From: Verrucomicrobiota bacterium
Lineage (GTDB): Bacteria > Verrucomicrobiota > Verrucomicrobiia > Limisphaerales > CAIQOK01
Length of the DNA stretch: 6,536 nt
NCBI GenBank assembly: GCA_025363535.1
Contig: JANYDP010000536.1
Location: forward strand, 1 to 6,536
Direction: 5' to 3'
The notes below the pieces were generated by a model. It had not been told where the DNA came from. It did not search any database and worked only from the letters and a program-made list of their open reading frames with translations. Shown one piece after another: positions 4,791 through 6,536 of this stretch; position 1 is the stretch's first letter, and every line of letters starts with the position of its first letter. Made by a program: the position numbers and the translations under genes.

Positions 4791-6536
4791 CTAATCAAGC
4801 ATCTCCCGCATCGCCGCGAACATGCCTTTGCCCGACTCCGTCGTCACGGGTTGCTTGCCCTTTTCATCGCCGTGCTCGATGAGTTCCGGTGGCAGCTCCT
4901 TCAAAAATTGCGACGGATGGCACGGCATGACCTGCCCGTATTTTTTCCGCCCACCGCAATGGCTGATCGTCAGCGTCAGCATCGCGCGCGTGATGCCAAC
5001 GTAAAACAATCGGCGCTCTTCGTCCAACGTGCCTTCCACCTTCGAGCGCGCGTGCGGCAGCAGCCCGTCCTCCAATCCCACGATATAGACGTGCGGAAAT
5101 TCCAGCCCCTTGCAACTGTGCATGGTGATGAGTGTGACGGCGTCGCCGGCGGATTCCTTTTCCTCCTCGCGATCGCTGTCGAGCGTGATGTCCTCGAGAA
5201 ACGTTTCCAGCCGTTCATGCGCCGGTTGCGCGGCGGTGCCCACCTCGTTCAACGTGACGATCAAGTCCTTCAAATTTCGCGCGCGGCTGTCGGCGGCCTC
5301 CTGATTTTTTTCCGACTTCCGCAAGTCAGCGTAGTAACCGATCTCGTCGAGAAAACTGTCAGCCCAGGTTTGCAGATTCAACGAGCCAGCTTCCGCTAGC
5401 AGATGCGTGCGGGTGCGTTCGATGAATTCCACAAACGCTTCGATGCTCTCGCGGGTACGAGTTTGAAACGTGGTGGTCACCGACGGATTTTTCATCGCGG
5501 CGAAGACCGAGCCTTTCCGTTCATGGCTCGCGGCGAGCAGGCGTTCCATCGTCACATCGCTCAAGCCGCGCGCGGGCGTGTTGGCGATGCGCAGCAGGTT
5601 CACGTCATCGTGCGGATTGATGAAGGTCTTGAGATAGGCAAGAAAATCTCGCACCTCGCGCCGGTCGAAAAAACTTTGCCCGCCAATCAAATGATAACGC
5701 ACGTCGGCCTGCCGCAGCGCGGTTTCCAGTGGACGCGACTGAATGTTCGTGCGAAACAAAATCGCCTGCTGACTCCACGGAATCCGCTTGGCCAGCCGGG
5801 CGTATTCGATTTCCTCTACGATGGTCTTGGCTTCCATCTCGTCCGACTCGAACGCGTGCAACGTGATCTTCGGGCCGTCACCCTTCTGCGACCAGAGCTG
5901 TTTGCCACGACGTTGGACGTTGTTTTTGATGATCGTGTTGGCGGCTTTAAGAATCGTGTTCGTGGAGCGGTAATTTTGTTCGAGCTTGACGACTTTGACC
6001 TCGGGAAAATGTTTTTCCATGTCGAGCAGGTTGGAAATTTCCGCGCCGCGCCAGCCGTAGATGCTCTGGTCGTCATCGCCGACGACGCACAGATTCCGAT
6101 GCTCGACGGTGAGCGCGTGGACGAGCTTGAACTGCGCGGCGTTCGTGTCCTGATACTCGTCCACCATCACGTATTTGTATTTCACACGGCAGGCTTCGAG
6201 CGCGTCGGGATGCTCGGTGAACAAGCGCAGCGTGAGCAAAATCAAATCGTCGAAGTCCACGGCGTTGCAGGCGTGCAGCGCGGATTCGTAACGCTTGGCA
6301 ATATGCTGCGCGAGCGCGCGGACACTTTCATCGCCGAAGACCGAGGCGCGTTCACCGCCGTTCTTGAACTTGCTCAACATGGCCAGCACCGCGCCGGGGT
6401 CGGTCTTTTCGCCCTTGGCGGAAATGCCGGAGAGGATTTTTTTTACGGCGCTGAGTTGCTCCGAGGTGTCGTAGATGACGAAGTTGCGCTTGTAGCCAAG
6501 TTTCTCGATGTGGAGACGGAGGATGCGGACGCAGAG
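4791..6536 (-). CDS. Rep/PcrA/UvrD-family superfamily 1 DNA helicase (5' end missing)
   Basis: ATP-dependent 3'-to-5' DNA helicase acting in replication restart and repair. The frame stays open to the right edge (the first visible residues are LCVRILRLHIEKLGY), so about 90 N-terminal residues with the Q motif and Walker A are outside. Motifs by visible residue are: DEYQDTN (motif II, 126-132), GDDDQSIYGWRGA (III, 153-165), LEQNYRST (IV, 185-192), ILFRTNIQSR (259-268), GGQSFFDRREVRDFLAYL (285-302), MHSCKGLEF (V, 472-480), and DEERRLFYVGITRA (VI, 505-518). The short C-terminus, FLKELPPEL followed by about 30 residues ending AAMREMLD, resembles Rep in length more than UvrD or PcrA with their long tails. 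The total would be about 670 aa. Cys at 475 in HSCKG replaces the more usual Ala or Ser. The stop lies 16 bp from the convergent DUF3500 stop, with no strong terminator between. I cannot settle Rep versus PcrA/UvrD. Confidence 0.95.
   Translation of the reverse strand, partial: LCVRILRLHIEKLGYKRNFVIYDTSEQLSAVKKILSGISAKGEKTDPGAVLAMLSKFKNGGERASVFGDESVRALAQHIAKRYESALHACNAVDFDDLILLTLRLFTEHPDALEACRVKYKYVMVDEYQDTNAAQFKLVHALTVEHRNLCVVGDDDQSIYGWRGAEISNLLDMEKHFPEVKVVKLEQNYRSTNTILKAANTIIKNNVQRRGKQLWSQKGDGPKITLHAFESDEMEAKTIVEEIEYARLAKRIPWSQQAILFRTNIQSRPLETALRQADVRYHLIGGQSFFDRREVRDFLAYLKTFINPHDDVNLLRIANTPARGLSDVTMERLLAASHERKGSVFAAMKNPSVTTTFQTRTRESIEAFVEFIERTRTHLLAEAGSLNLQTWADSFLDEIGYYADLRKSEKNQEAADSRARNLKDLIVTLNEVGTAAQPAHERLETFLEDITLDSDREEEKESAGDAVTLITMHSCKGLEFPHVYIVGLEDGLLPHARSKVEGTLDEERRLFYVGITRAMLTLTISHCGGRKKYGQVMPCHPSQFLKELPPELIEHGDEKGKQPVTTESGKGMFAAMREMLD

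Noticed and set aside
4851..5399. 182-aa open frame on the plus strand
   Set aside because: Antisense shadow of the helicase gene, which carries motifs V and VI in the other strand's frame.

Overview
The window reads as chromosomal DNA from a Gram-negative-like bacterium with moderately high GC. My best guess is Verrucomicrobiota or a close PVC relative. That guess rests on the style of the DUF3500, YmdB-like and Rep/UvrD proteins and on a GCGGAAA heptamer repeat; no rRNA or marker phylogeny is available here, so it is an inference. No tRNA, rRNA, CRISPR array, transposase or integrase was seen.

Layout from left to right: (1) xseA, the large subunit of exodeoxyribonuclease VII, minus strand, with its C-terminal part cut off by the left window edge. 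It carries an in-frame run of four 7-bp repeats in a loop of the catalytic domain. (2) A compact two-gene restriction-modification module: a beta-class DNA methyltransferase (minus) and, diverging from it, a protein with an N-terminal Xre/controller-type helix-turn-helix and a C-terminal PD-(D/E)XK nuclease-like domain (plus). (3) ymdB, a TIGR00282-type metallophosphoesterase (minus), whose stop codon overlaps that of the nuclease gene through the shared palindrome TTAA. (4) A secreted DUF3500 protein of unknown function (plus), divergent from ymdB. (5) A Rep/PcrA/UvrD-family DNA helicase (minus), convergent with DUF3500 and running off the right edge, so that its Walker A region is not visible.

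The most interesting part is 872-2867. The module fills the space between ymdB and xseA, two housekeeping minus-strand genes that could have been neighbours before it arrived. It leaves no spare DNA at the ymdB side and only 35 bp at the xseA side. The apparent fusion of a controller domain to the endonuclease, facing the methyltransferase across about 65 bp with a near-perfect 15-bp direct repeat, suggests a self-regulating Type II system built from two genes instead of the usual three. Since xseA lies just downstream of the methyltransferase on the same strand, its expression may now depend partly on the restriction-modification promoter.

The flanking genes are ordinary: exonuclease VII and a Rep-like helicase act in DNA repair and replication, YmdB is a probable phosphodiesterase, and DUF3500 is an exported protein without known role. 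Almost the whole window is coding. The only gaps are 35, about 65, 69 and 16 bp, and none holds a convincing terminator.
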